9,791 nt of DNA, taken from Porticoccaceae bacterium. GTDB taxonomy: Bacteria; Pseudomonadota; Gammaproteobacteria; Pseudomonadales; Porticoccaceae. The stretch lies in assembly GCA_002692165.1 (NCBI GenBank), contig NZJL01000011.1, positions 15,376 to 25,166 of the forward strand. The letters run 5' to 3'. The notes beneath the pieces are model-generated. The model made no database searches and was not told the DNA's origin. It saw only the letters and a program-made list of their open reading frames with translations. Each line of letters begins with the position of its first letter. Within the stretch, counting starts at the first letter, position 1. The position numbers and the translations under genes were made by a program. Shown here in pieces: positions 1 to 7,593 of this stretch.

Positions 1-840
1 ATACTTAATTTTATTATTTTACCCATCCGACCTGCGCGTTCTGCTAAGCTCTATCGCAGTGTCTGGAGTCCCGAGGGATCACCACTCTTGGTTCATAGCA
101 AACAGCAAGCTGAAGGCGTTTCGCAACGTTTAGAAAAGCACTTTGGCAGATCCATACCAGTTGCCTTGGGCATGCGTTACGGTAACCCCTCTATCCCATC
201 GGCAATCAGGCGTCTCTCCGACCAGAACGTCAGAAATATTGTTGTGCTGCCACTTTATCCCCAATACAGTGGCGCAACCACCGGTTCAACCTTTGATGCA
301 ATTGCAGCCGAAATGAAAAGTACCCGCTGGGTCCCCCAATTGCACTTTATCGGCGGGTATCAGCAATCAACTCAATACATCGATGCTCTTGCCAGCAGCA
401 TCAGAGCGCATCTAGACCAAAATGGTATGCCCGAAAAACTTATATTCTCCTATCATGGCACGCCAAAAAGGTATCTTGAGAAAGGAGATCCCTATCACTG
501 CTTGTGTCACCAGACGACTCGTTTAGTTTGTGAGCATATGAACCTACCGGAAGAACAAGTGATGACTACATTCCAATCTAGATTCGGACGTGAGCCTTGG
601 TTGCAGCCCTACACCGATAAGACGCTTGAAAAATTACCCGCAGAGGGCGTGAAACACGTGGCCGTGGTATGCCCCGGATTTTCCTCTGATTGTTTAGAGA
701 CACTAGAGGAAATTGAAGTCGAAGGCAGAGAAATATTCACGAATGCTGGAGGCAGTGACTTTCACTATATCCCAGCGTTAAATGCAACACCTCAACATTT
801 AGACGCATTAGCGGACATTGTCAGCCGTCACCTCGAGTAA
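1..840 (+). CDS. hemH: Ferrochelatase, 5'-truncated by window edge
   Basis: Inserts ferrous iron into protoporphyrin IX, the final step of protoheme synthesis. The reading frame is open from base 1, so the gene begins upstream. 279 codons are visible; roughly 50-70 N-terminal residues are missing compared with the usual 320-370. A TTG at 88-90 lies inside the gene and is not its start, because the codons before it already encode conserved ferrochelatase sequence (RPARSAKLYRSVW). The metal-handling His lies in SYHGTP (codon 454-456) and the conserved acidic residue in CLETLEEI (Glu codon 697-699). The segment after the His contains a CxC (YHCLCHQTT), with further Cys downstream; some bacterial ferrochelatases carry a [2Fe-2S] cluster, but whether these Cys bind one is inference. 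It ends 3 bp before the stop of a convergent sirtuin gene. The family call is very secure. Confidence 0.96.
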   Translation: MLNFIILPIRPARSAKLYRSVWSPEGSPLLVHSKQQAEGVSQRLEKHFGRSIPVALGMRYGNPSIPSAIRRLSDQNVRNIVVLPLYPQYSGATTGSTFDAIAAEMKSTRWVPQLHFIGGYQQSTQYIDALASSIRAHLDQNGMPEKLIFSYHGTPKRYLEKGDPYHCLCHQTTRLVCEHMNLPEEQVMTTFQSRFGREPWLQPYTDKTLEKLPAEGVKHVAVVCPGFSSDCLETLEEIEVEGREIFTNAGGSDFHYIPALNATPQHLDALADIVSRHLE

Positions 841-843
841 GAA

Positions 844-1665
844 TTATCTGCTTATCCGTAACCGTTTTAACCAGGATTGCAAAATAAGGCTGCAGGTTGT
901 CGGAGCCTTCATCGTGGCAAGATGATCAGCCCGTGTTTCTCCCTGATTAACTAATACAATGGGTTTATTTTGATCGTTCGCCCAAAGGCAAAATCGATAG
1001 CCCGAGTAAGTCATCAGAGAAGATCCGATCACCAAAAGCCCTGAAGCCAATTCCATCATCTCCCTAGCGGTCTCTAACCGTTTGCGGGGAACAGCATCAC
1101 CGAAAAAAACAACATCAGGCTTCAAGATTCCCTGGCATTTTGGGCAGCAAGGCACTCTCAAAAGGGTAAAATCGAGGTTGTCTGCATCAGCATCTCCATC
1201 CGGAGCAATTTGCCCTGCCTGATGAACAAATTCGGGATTTTGCAACTCAAACCAAGATTGAAGTGAGCTGCGAGGCGTGCCATCGCCGCAGCTTAAACAT
1301 TTAACCCTATCTATTCTTCCATGCAAGTCAATTACATTTTGGCTGCCCGCTAACTGATGCAACCCATCAACGTTTTGCGTCACCAGACCCATCACTACAC
1401 CATTTTTCTGAAGATCACTAATAGAATAATGTGCTAAATTTGGCTGAGCCTGAACAATAAATCGCCAGCCGACAACATTTCTAGCCCAAAAACGTTGCCG
1501 ACAAGCAAGACTTCTTATAAATTGCTGATGCGTGACCGGTTGTTTCCTTTTCCAATGTCCCAGCTGGTTTCGGTAGGTTGGAATACCCGAGTCAGAACTG
1601 ACACCCGCACCTGTTAGAACCAGCCATTTAGATGATCCCATCAAAAAATCAGTAACTTCTTCCAA
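844..1665 (-). CDS. Sir2-family NAD-dependent protein deacylase (SIRT4-like)
   Basis: A sirtuin that would use NAD+ to remove acyl groups from protein lysines in the cytoplasm; the substrate is unknown. Visible motifs are the NAD-binding GAGVSSDSGIPTYR (residues 19-32), TQNVDGLH (96-103), catalytic His115 in DLHGRI, zinc Cys pairs C123/C126 and C174/C177, LKPDVVFFGD (181-190) and the Rossmann-type LLVIGSSL (210-217). The acidic APDGDAD stretch and the FFGDAVP motif resemble SIRT4-like (class II) sirtuins. At 273 residues it is near full length. The start is uncertain. TTG at 1663-1665 has only a weak upstream GGA but keeps the usual helix before the NAD motif. The first in-frame ATG (1639-1641) would leave only about 10 residues before GAG. 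An in-frame stop at 1678-1680 limits extension. It is transcribed alone, divergent from proA and convergent with hemH. Confidence 0.93.
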   Translation of the reverse strand: MEEVTDFLMGSSKWLVLTGAGVSSDSGIPTYRNQLGHWKRKQPVTHQQFIRSLACRQRFWARNVVGWRFIVQAQPNLAHYSISDLQKNGVVMGLVTQNVDGLHQLAGSQNVIDLHGRIDRVKCLSCGDGTPRSSLQSWFELQNPEFVHQAGQIAPDGDADADNLDFTLLRVPCCPKCQGILKPDVVFFGDAVPRKRLETAREMMELASGLLVIGSSLMTYSGYRFCLWANDQNKPIVLVNQGETRADHLATMKAPTTCSLILQSWLKRLRISR

Positions 1666-1778
1666 AAAATTTTCCAGTCATTAATAAACAGTTGAGCGCA
1701 CGAATTGTAAAGTTACCTCAATTGAGATCCAAAACTTTGCACTCAATAGTCAATTTCTTAAAACAAGGTTAATTTCAG

Positions 1779-1794
1779 CAACATATGTATGTTG
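1779..1794. promoter_or_regulatory. 16-bp palindrome, candidate operator upstream of proA
   Basis: CAACATA and TATGTTG form perfect 7-bp inverted arms around a 2-nt centre (TG). The repeat ends 8 bp before the TATAAT box and covers the expected -35 region. A homodimeric regulator could bind here and repress proA, or also affect the divergent sirtuin gene. The regulator is not identifiable from the sequence. Confidence 0.5.
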
Positions 1795-1802
1795 TCCCCG
1801 AG

Positions 1803-1808
1803 TATAAT
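1803..1808 (+). promoter_or_regulatory. -10 box (TATAAT) of probable proA promoter
   Basis: The hexamer matches the sigma-70 -10 consensus perfectly and would place transcription start near 1815, leaving a leader of about 33 nt before proA. The -35 positions 16-18 bp upstream (around 1779-1786) match TTGACA poorly and fall inside a 16-bp palindrome. The promoter is therefore either weak or controlled by a protein bound there. The downstream genes lack obvious gaps, so this may drive much of the proA-rlpA cluster. Confidence 0.6.
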
Positions 1809-1847
1809 ACAGCTGTAACGGTCAAATAACATTGGTTTGATGGATTC

Positions 1848-3104
1848 ATGGACATTAAAGCACACATGCAACATCTGGGAATGCTCGCTCAAGGCGCAGC
1901 ACGAAACCTCGCAAAAGCCACTTTGGACGAGAAGAATTTCGCTTTACAATGTATCGCAACGCAGTTGGAAGAATCTCGAAGTCATTTGCTTAAAGCAAAT
2001 GACTTAGATCTTGTGACTGCCGCAAAACAAGATCTTGATGGCGCGCTGCTAGACCGTCTTAAACTGAGCAATGAAAGGATAGATGAAATGCTCGAAGGGC
2101 TCCAACAGGTTATCAATTTGGATGATCCAGTAGGAGCTATGACTGAAATTGGCGAACGCCCAAGTGGAATCCGATTGAGTAAAATGCGCGTCCCCCTGGG
2201 CGTTGTCGGTATAATTTATGAATCTCGCCCAAATGTCACCATTGATGCTGCAAGTCTTTGTTTGAAAGCAGGAAACGCATGTATTTTGAGAGGCGGTAGC
2301 GAGTCAATAAACTCAAATAAAGCAATCGCAAGATGCATTCATGACGGACTCGCAGATTCCAGTCTTCCAACAACTTCTGTGCAAATTGTCGATACCATTG
2401 ATCGACAGGCTGTTGGTGAGTTAATCACCTTGACCGACTACATAGATGTCATCGTGCCGCGAGGCGGCAAGAGTCTTATCGCCAGAATTAGTAATGAGGC
2501 GCGTGTACCTATAATTAAGCACCTTGACGGAAACTGCCACGTATACATCGACTCCCATGCTGATCCAACGATGGCTATTGAACTTGCGATTAATGCAAAA
2601 ACGCACAGATATGGTGTTTGTAATGCGATGGAATCACTTCTCATCGCAGATAATATCTCGAATAGAATTCTTCCAGAGCTGTGCATGGAGTTCACCAGAA
2701 GGCGTGTTGAGCTCCGAGGGTGTAGCAAGACACGTTCTTTGGTTGGTTCGGTTAACGCCGCTTCTGAATCCGATTGGTCAGAAGAATATTTGGCGCCAAT
2801 TTTGTCTATAAAGGTAGTTCAGAATGTTGATGAAGCAATAGAGCATATTAATCGTTATGGATCAAAACACAGTGACTCCATCGTCACCCAGAACGCTGAA
2901 AATGCCCAACTGTTTATCGAAAATGTTGACTCAAGCTCAGTTATGATAAATGCCTCAACTCGTTTCGCGGACGGATTTGAGTACGGTCTGGGTGCCGAGG
3001 TCGGAATTTCAACAGATAAAATCCATGCTCGAGGGCCAGTCGGCCTTGAGGGCCTAACCAGCCAAAAATGGGTCGTCCATGGTAACGGGCAAATTCGACA
3101 TTAG
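1848..3104 (+). CDS. proA: Glutamate-5-semialdehyde dehydrogenase (gamma-glutamyl phosphate reductase)
   Basis: NADPH-dependent reduction of gamma-glutamyl phosphate to glutamate semialdehyde, the second step of proline synthesis in the cytoplasm. At 418 residues it matches the E. coli enzyme (417) and aligns with it by eye along its length. Hallmarks are [17 protein letters not shown] near residues 117-133, [15 protein letters not shown], the catalytic Cys258 (codon 2619-2621) in [11 protein letters not shown], and the C-terminal ASTRFADG...[10 protein letters not shown]...[12 protein letters not shown]. The ATG at 1848 gives the usual N-terminus; its ribosome site (TGGA) is weak. The partner kinase gene proB is not in the window. 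Two perfect inverted repeats sit within codons 44-63 without any indel in the protein. nadD follows at once. Confidence 0.98.
   Translation: MDIKAHMQHLGMLAQGAARNLAKATLDEKNFALQCIATQLEESRSHLLKANDLDLVTAAKQDLDGALLDRLKLSNERIDEMLEGLQQVINLDDPVGAMTEIGERPSGIRLSKMRVPLGVVGIIYESRPNVTIDAASLCLKAGNACILRGGSESINSNKAIARCIHDGLADSSLPTTSVQIVDTIDRQAVGELITLTDYIDVIVPRGGKSLIARISNEARVPIIKHLDGNCHVYIDSHADPTMAIELAINAKTHRYGVCNAMESLLIADNISNRILPELCMEFTRRRVELRGCSKTRSLVGSVNAASESDWSEEYLAPILSIKVVQNVDEAIEHINRYGSKHSDSIVTQNAENAQLFIENVDSSSVMINASTRFADGFEYGLGAEVGISTDKIHARGPVGLEGLTSQKWVVHGNGQIRH
1979..2005. repeat. Perfect 13-bp inverted repeat within proA
   Basis: Arms 1979-1991 (AAGTCATTTGCTT) and 1993-2005 (AAGCAAATGACTT) are exact reverse complements around a single A. 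In RNA this would form about an 11-bp stem with a 5-nt loop. It lies inside the proA frame and is not an insertion, since the encoded protein aligns without gap to E. coli ProA here. No U-tract follows, so it is not a standard terminator. Confidence 0.8.
2006..2035. repeat. Perfect 9-bp inverted repeat within proA, next to the first
   Basis: Arms 2006-2014 (AGATCTTGT) and 2027-2035 (ACAAGATCT) are exact reverse complements separated by 12 nt, and begin directly after the 13-bp repeat. The right half also contains the self-palindrome CAAGATCTTG (2028-2037). It could be a second stem-loop in the proA mRNA, or chance. Confidence 0.6.
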
Positions 3105-3105
3105 T

Positions 3106-3738
3106 ATGGCTGTTGCGATCTTTGGAGGCACCTTTGATCCAGTCCATCTAGGACATATCAAGGTTGCCAGAGACCTATCTGAACATCTGGGGATAACGCC
3201 AATTGCACTCATGCCATGCGGAAAGCCGACGCATAGATTGCGCCCTGTAGCCACGCCTTTGCAGCGCCTAGAGATGCTAGAGTTGTCGATGTCGAGAAAC
3301 CCTCATTTGATCGTTGATGAGACTGAAATTTGCAACGATACGCCTAGCTACACCATAAACACTCTTCATAAGATTCGATCTAGAATTGGCTCCGCAGAAA
3401 CAATATTTTTGTGCGTAGGATCCGACACATTGAATCACCTCGATTCTTGGTATAAATGGACCGAGCTTACCAACTACTGTCATATCGTCGCGATTTCACG
3501 ACCAGGTTCACCTGAAAAATACTCCTCACCTTTAATGGATTGGATCTCAAGCCGCAGGAGCATAGACCTTGCCAAACTCAAACAGAACCCAGCGGGATAT
3601 GTTTACCATTGCGAGCTAAGTTTGTTGGACATTTCTTCAACCAAAATAAGGCAAAAGATAAAACAAAACAAATCTCTTCAAAATCTTTTACCAAAACAAG
3701 TGGTCGACTATATCCATATTAACCACCTATATAGATAA
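3106..3738 (+). CDS. nadD: Nicotinate-nucleotide adenylyltransferase
   Basis: Adenylates nicotinic acid mononucleotide to deamido-NAD+, the central step of NAD synthesis, in the cytoplasm. The nucleotidyltransferase signature FGGTFDPVHLGH (residues 6-17, containing HxGH) and the second motif SSTKIR (177-182) are intact, and the C-terminal LLPKQVVDYIHINHLYR matches the family. I chose the ATG at 3106, one base after the proA stop, because the product (210 residues) begins like known NadD proteins just before the GGTFDP loop. An in-frame ATG at 3079 overlaps proA, adds nine residues and has a GGG at a reasonable spacing, so it remains possible. Translation is probably coupled to proA. rsfS starts 9 bp after the stop. 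Confidence 0.96.
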   Translation: MAVAIFGGTFDPVHLGHIKVARDLSEHLGITPIALMPCGKPTHRLRPVATPLQRLEMLELSMSRNPHLIVDETEICNDTPSYTINTLHKIRSRIGSAETIFLCVGSDTLNHLDSWYKWTELTNYCHIVAISRPGSPEKYSSPLMDWISSRRSIDLAKLKQNPAGYVYHCELSLLDISSTKIRQKIKQNKSLQNLLPKQVVDYIHINHLYR

Positions 3739-3747
3739 TGGAGTCAA

Positions 3748-4134
3748 ATGTCAGAACATCTCAAAAATATTATTATAAGCGCCCTTGAAGATATCAAGGC
3801 CGTTGACGTAGTAACAATTAGTGTAAGTTCGCTGACAGATGTCATGGATACACTGATTATAGCAAGTGGTAATAGCCATCGACAGGTTAAGGCGCTTGCA
3901 AATAATGTACTTAGCGAAGCCAAAGACGCCGGTTTTTCGCCCATTGGGGTAGAGGGCGAGAACAGCAGAGAGTGGATTCTGATCGATTTTGGCGATATCG
4001 TTACAAATATAATGTTGCCCAGCTCTCGAGAGTTCTATGATTTGGATCGCCTTTGGTTGGTCCGCCCTGAAAACAAAAAAGGATTCGCGGAGGGAAAGTT
4101 TTCTGATTGTCAAAAGGGTGATATATGCAATTGA
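3748..4134 (+). CDS. rsfS: Ribosomal silencing factor RsfS
   Basis: Binds uL14 (RplN) on the 50S subunit and blocks joining with 30S, reducing translation in stationary phase or starvation. The 128-residue protein covers the whole RsfS/Iojap domain: ALEDIKAVDVVTISV, DVMDTLIIASGNSHRQVKAL, GVEGENSREWILIDFGDIV and the conserved REFYDLDRLW near the C-terminus. A GGAG (3740-3743) sits well before the ATG. The last 10 bases overlap the start of rlmH, which suggests coupled translation. Standing between nadD and rlmH is the usual position in gammaproteobacteria. A long open frame on the opposite strand at the same place is only a shadow. Confidence 0.97.
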   Translation: MSEHLKNIIISALEDIKAVDVVTISVSSLTDVMDTLIIASGNSHRQVKALANNVLSEAKDAGFSPIGVEGENSREWILIDFGDIVTNIMLPSSREFYDLDRLWLVRPENKKGFAEGKFSDCQKGDICN

Positions 4135-4592
4135 CAATAATAGGCGTGGGCTCTCGTATGCCCGGATGGGTGGCTTCGGGCTTCGAGGAGTATCGACGCA
4201 GATTGCCTAAACCTATTCTCCCTCATTTGATCGAAATCCCACTTGCTAACCGTCAAAAAAATCAAAACGCAATATCTGCCAAAGAGAAAGAAGGCGCAGC
4301 CATATTAAAAAAGCTTGATGATCGAGATTATGTTGTAGCGCTGGACATCTCAGGTCAATCGATGAAAACAATAGAACTAGCAGACAAACTGCTCCGATGG
4401 CAGGAGGAGGCTCTAAAGATATCGATACTAATTGGCGGCCCAGATGGGATCTGCGAGACGTGCTTGAGCAGGGCTGATTTGCTTTGGTCTCTATCGGATT
4501 TAACGCTTCCTCATACCCTTGTCCGCGTAATGATTATGGAACAAATATATAGAGCATGGAGTATTAATATCAGACATCCCTATCACAGGTGA
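4125..4592 (+). CDS. rlmH: 23S rRNA (pseudouridine1915-N3)-methyltransferase
   Basis: A SPOUT-class methyltransferase that uses S-adenosylmethionine to methylate pseudouridine 1915 in helix 69 of 23S rRNA on assembled ribosomes. The 155-residue length equals that of the E. coli protein. Visible motifs are the SAM-binding LIGGPDG (residues 102-108) in the trefoil knot, the LPHTLVRVMIMEQIYRAWSI segment, and the C-terminal HPYHR (151-155) needed for catalysis in the family. It overlaps rsfS by 10 bases; a GGGTG a few bases before the ATG is the ribosome site. Its stop (TGA at 4590-4592) overlaps the AGGTGA ribosome site of mrdA, so the two are packed tightly. Confidence 0.98.
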   Translation: MQLTIIGVGSRMPGWVASGFEEYRRRLPKPILPHLIEIPLANRQKNQNAISAKEKEGAAILKKLDDRDYVVALDISGQSMKTIELADKLLRWQEEALKISILIGGPDGICETCLSRADLLWSLSDLTLPHTLVRVMIMEQIYRAWSINIRHPYHR

Positions 4593-4599
4593 TAATTAG

Positions 4600-6459
4600 A
4601 TGAGCAATTATACTTTCGTTAATATCGAAGCCACTCGTAAGCTATTCGTCAAACGAATTTTGGTCTCTAGTATTTTTGCGTTGGTCCTTATTGCATTGAT
4701 TTTGGCTCGATATTATGACTTACAGATCATTCGCCATCAAGATTTCGTAACTCAGTCGGATAATAATCGGGTACATGTTCGGCCAGTCAGTCCCACCAGA
4801 GGTTTAATTTATGATCGAAACGGCAAGCTTTTAGCCGATAATAGATCCACATATAACCTAACCATTGTGAGAGAGCGTTCTGAAGATTTAGACAAATTGC
4901 TCGCAGATTTAGGTGAACTAATACATATCTCAGAAAATGATGTCAGCGAATTCAAGAAGCGACTGCATCGACGAAAGCCTTACGAAAATACAGCGCTCAA
5001 ATTCGATTTGACCGAGCAGGATCGGAGCATATTGGCAGTAAATAGTTTTCGGCTAGAGGGGGCTGAAGTTTCAGCACACTTGATCCGAAATTATCCAATG
5101 GAAGCGATTTTCGCGCATGCAATAGGTTATGTAGGCCGCATCAACGAGCAAGAAATGCTGGTAATTGACCCCTTGAAATATAGCGGTATAGACTCTATCG
5201 GCAGAATAGGTATAGAAAAGCAATATGAAGATTATCTCCTAGGTCAAGTTGGCAGTGAGCACGTAGAGACTAACGCGCGTGGGCGTGTAATGCGTTTGAT
5301 GAGCAAGATAGATCCTCAACCAGGACAAAACTTAACGCTGTATCTTGACAGTAATCTTCAGCAGATTGCTTTCAATTCACTGCAAGACTTCCGCAGTGCG
5401 CTCGTCGCAATCGACGTAAAATCGGGCGGGATTTTAGCTATGGTCAGCACACCCAGTTACAACCCAAACGCCTTCGTATCAGGTATCGGCAAAAGACACT
5501 ATGCAGACTTGGTGAATTCGGCCGACAGGCCTCTTTTTAATCGAGCCTTGCGAGGTCAATATCCGCCTGGATCAACAATCAAGCCAATGCTTGGTCTTAT
5601 TGCTTTGAATGAAGAAATCGTAACCGCCGATCAGACCATCGACGATAATGGCTACTTCCATTTGGACGGTGTTTTAAGGCCCTGGAGAGATCATAACGCG
5701 AAAAAAGGCGGACATGGCGCCAATGTCAACCTAGCGAGAGCAATTATTGAATCATGCGACGTCTACTTTTACACCATGAGTGCCGAAATGGATATAGATT
5801 TGTTTTCCTCGAGAAGCAAATTATTTGGGATCGGTGAAAAAACCAACATTGACATTCCAGGTGAGCAAACGGGCATCATGCCTGATAGGGACTGGAAAAA
5901 AAATGAATTGGGCGAGAATTGGTTCGATGGAGATACGGTCAATGCAAGTATCGGGCAGGGTTTCATGCTAGCAACTCCCATGCAGCTAGCTGTTATGACG
6001 GCGCGCTTGGCGTCAAATGGTAAGATAATTTCTCCTCGCCTCGTTAGAGAGGTTAATGGTGTAGGGGTAGAATCTGGCAATGAAAATTCTGGCGTTATTG
6101 AAATTGATAGCCCTCACTGGGACTACGTGCACAAAGCAATGCAGGATGTAGTCCATAGTCCTAAAGGGACCGCCCATAAGATTTCAAAAGGTTTAAGTTA
6201 TAGAATGGCTGGAAAAACAGGTACCGCTCAGGTTGTGAGTATCGATGCCGATGTTGAGTATGATAAAAACAAAATAAATGAAAGGCAGTGGGACCATGCG
6301 CTCTTTATAGCCTTTGCGCCAGCGGATGATCCCCAAATTGCAGTCGCTTTAGTTGTTGAAAATGGCGGTCATGGAAGCGTAACGGCTGCTCCAATAGTGC
6401 GACTGTTAATAGATGAATTTATGAAAACTTCTGCAAATGAAGGCTTGGTGCTAAGGTGA
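4600..6459 (+). CDS. mrdA: Penicillin-binding protein 2, elongasome transpeptidase
   Basis: Class B PBP that crosslinks peptidoglycan during lateral wall growth, anchored in the inner membrane and paired with RodA. One N-terminal membrane helix (about residues 20-37) is followed by the pedestal domain starting at PTRGLIYDRNGKLLADN, then the transpeptidase domain. Active-site motifs are intact: STIK with nucleophile Ser325 (codon 5572-5574) and Lys328, SCD at 385-387, and KTG at 539-541. Length is 619 against 633 in E. coli. Residues Asp349, Asp364, His372 and Cys386 resemble the zinc site reported for Acinetobacter PBP2. AGGTGA lies 7 bases before the ATG. An 8-A run near 5896 does not break the frame. 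Confidence 0.98.
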   Translation: MSNYTFVNIEATRKLFVKRILVSSIFALVLIALILARYYDLQIIRHQDFVTQSDNNRVHVRPVSPTRGLIYDRNGKLLADNRSTYNLTIVRERSEDLDKLLADLGELIHISENDVSEFKKRLHRRKPYENTALKFDLTEQDRSILAVNSFRLEGAEVSAHLIRNYPMEAIFAHAIGYVGRINEQEMLVIDPLKYSGIDSIGRIGIEKQYEDYLLGQVGSEHVETNARGRVMRLMSKIDPQPGQNLTLYLDSNLQQIAFNSLQDFRSALVAIDVKSGGILAMVSTPSYNPNAFVSGIGKRHYADLVNSADRPLFNRALRGQYPPGSTIKPMLGLIALNEEIVTADQTIDDNGYFHLDGVLRPWRDHNAKKGGHGANVNLARAIIESCDVYFYTMSAEMDIDLFSSRSKLFGIGEKTNIDIPGEQTGIMPDRDWKKNELGENWFDGDTVNASIGQGFMLATPMQLAVMTARLASNGKIISPRLVREVNGVGVESGNENSGVIEIDSPHWDYVHKAMQDVVHSPKGTAHKISKGLSYRMAGKTGTAQVVSIDADVEYDKNKINERQWDHALFIAFAPADDPQIAVALVVENGGHGSVTAAPIVRLLIDEFMKTSANEGLVLR

Positions 6460-6465
6460 TGAGTC

Positions 6466-7593
6466 GTGCAAGAGGGTGATTTTGTCCGCCGCATACAATC
6501 GCTGAGCCAACGTTCCGCTAGCAAAAAATCATTTGAGCTTGACTATGTGTTGATAGCGATTTTGATTTCGTTATGTTCTGTCGGCATCCTGATCATATAC
6601 AGTGCTTCAGGGCAAGATCCATTTTTCGCAAAACGTCAGTTTTTCTTCATGGTCATCGGCTTCTGTCTGATGTGTGCAATGGCACAGATACCCTCTCGGG
6701 TCTGGGATAGATGGGCGCCTTTTTTTTACGGTATTGGAATACTATTACTGGGTGTAGTTCTAGCCTTTGGCGTTGAAGCAAATGGCGCGAAGAGGTGGTT
6801 AGATATAGGTTTTACGAGATTACAACCCTCAGAGCTAATGAAAGTGGTATTACCTTTAATGATTTCATCTTACATCTCGAAACGTGATATTCCTCCAAAC
6901 TTTCAAACTATCTTCGTTTCAATCATCTTGATTCTCGTACCAGTGTTTATGGTTATCAATCAACCTGACCTAGGCACAGCGCTCCTTATTTTTATATCCG
7001 GCTTGATTGTCCTTTTTCTGTCGGGAATCGGACGGGCTTATATCATAAGTGGATTTATACTTGCTTTGGCGGCTATACCCAGTTTATGGCTATTCGTGAT
7101 GCGAGATTATCAAAAGCAACGCGTCCTGACCATGTTCAATCCCGAAGAAGACAAATTAGGTGCAGGCTGGAATATTATTCAATCAACTACAGCCATTGGT
7201 TCAGGTGGGTGGTATGGGAAAGGCTGGATGAATGGGACACAATCCCAACTTAACTTTCTGCCAGAGAGTCACACAGACTTTATCATTGCAGTATTAGCAG
7301 AGGAGTTTGGTTTGGCAGGTGTGCTGATCCTGATCTGTATCTACCTGATTCTAGTGGGCCGGTGTATCTCTATCAGCATGAAGTCTAAATCAATGTTCGG
7401 AAGACTTTTGGCAGCAAGTTTAGGATTCACCTTCTTAGTTTTTGTATTGGTAAATCTCGCTATGGTCTCAGGTGTCCTCCCAGTTGTTGGAGCTCCTTTG
7501 CCCCTCATCGGTTATGGTGGCACAGCCATTGTGACCTTATTTGCAGGTTTTGGTATTCTTATGTCTATTTCTAAGGAATCTAAGATTAAATAG
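6466..7593 (+). CDS. mrdB: RodA, SEDS-family peptidoglycan glycosyltransferase
   Basis: Polytopic inner-membrane enzyme that polymerises lipid II into glycan strands together with PBP2 in the elongasome. At 375 residues it is full length, with the first membrane helix near residues 28-46 and about ten expected overall. SEDS hallmarks include GAKRWLDIG and LQPSELMK, NQPDLGTAL, the long periplasmic loop with LGAGWNIIQS and GWMNGTQSQLNFLPESHTDF carrying the putative catalytic Asp271 (codon 7276-7278), and GAPLPLIGYGG near the C-terminus. The start is GTG at 6466, supported by AAGGTG (6453-6458) within the mrdA end; I see no suitable in-frame ATG. A competing ATG at 6459 opens only a seven-codon frame. 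Spacing to mrdA is 6 bp. Confidence 0.97.
   Translation: MQEGDFVRRIQSLSQRSASKKSFELDYVLIAILISLCSVGILIIYSASGQDPFFAKRQFFFMVIGFCLMCAMAQIPSRVWDRWAPFFYGIGILLLGVVLAFGVEANGAKRWLDIGFTRLQPSELMKVVLPLMISSYISKRDIPPNFQTIFVSIILILVPVFMVINQPDLGTALLIFISGLIVLFLSGIGRAYIISGFILALAAIPSLWLFVMRDYQKQRVLTMFNPEEDKLGAGWNIIQSTTAIGSGGWYGKGWMNGTQSQLNFLPESHTDFIIAVLAEEFGLAGVLILICIYLILVGRCISISMKSKSMFGRLLAASLGFTFLVFVLVNLAMVSGVLPVVGAPLPLIGYGGTAIVTLFAGFGILMSISKESKIK

Larger units (their letters stand above)
1666..1847. promoter_or_regulatory. Divergent intergenic region between sirtuin gene and proA
   Basis: This 182-bp AT-rich region must hold the promoters of both divergent genes. On the plus strand there is a perfect TATAAT (1803-1808) and a palindrome (1779-1794), described separately. 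On the minus strand I see only weak candidates: a TTTACA-like -35 followed after 17 bp by TTTATT close to the TTG start, which would give a very short leader, and an isolated TTGACT further upstream with no good -10. No small ORF or RNA gene is apparent. Confidence 0.6.

Noticed and set aside
88..90. TTG as start codon of hemH
   Set aside because: The frame is open to base 1 and the preceding codons encode conserved ferrochelatase sequence, so the true start is upstream of the window.
836..865. Possible bidirectional terminator between hemH and the sirtuin gene
   Set aside because: Only a short imperfect pairing (GTAAG with CTTAT) is visible, without a GC-rich stem or a T-tract on either strand.
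2421..2811. Open frames of 61-96 codons in other frames within proA
   Set aside because: All lie inside an intact, conserved proA and show no family similarity.
3751..4137. 128-codon open frame on the minus strand opposite rsfS
   Set aside because: It mirrors the well-supported rsfS gene exactly, has no recognisable domain, and is explained as an antisense shadow.
6459..6479. ATG overlapping the mrdA stop, opening a short frame before mrdB
   Set aside because: The frame is only seven codons including the stop. The GTG at 6466 with the same upstream AAGGTG gives the conserved RodA start, so the mini-frame is probably incidental.
6720..6727. Run of eight T in mrdB, and a run of eight A near 5896 in mrdA, as slippage or phase-variation sites
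   Set aside because: Both genes are in frame and full length, the runs encode ordinary Phe and Lys codons, and nothing suggests a programmed frameshift.
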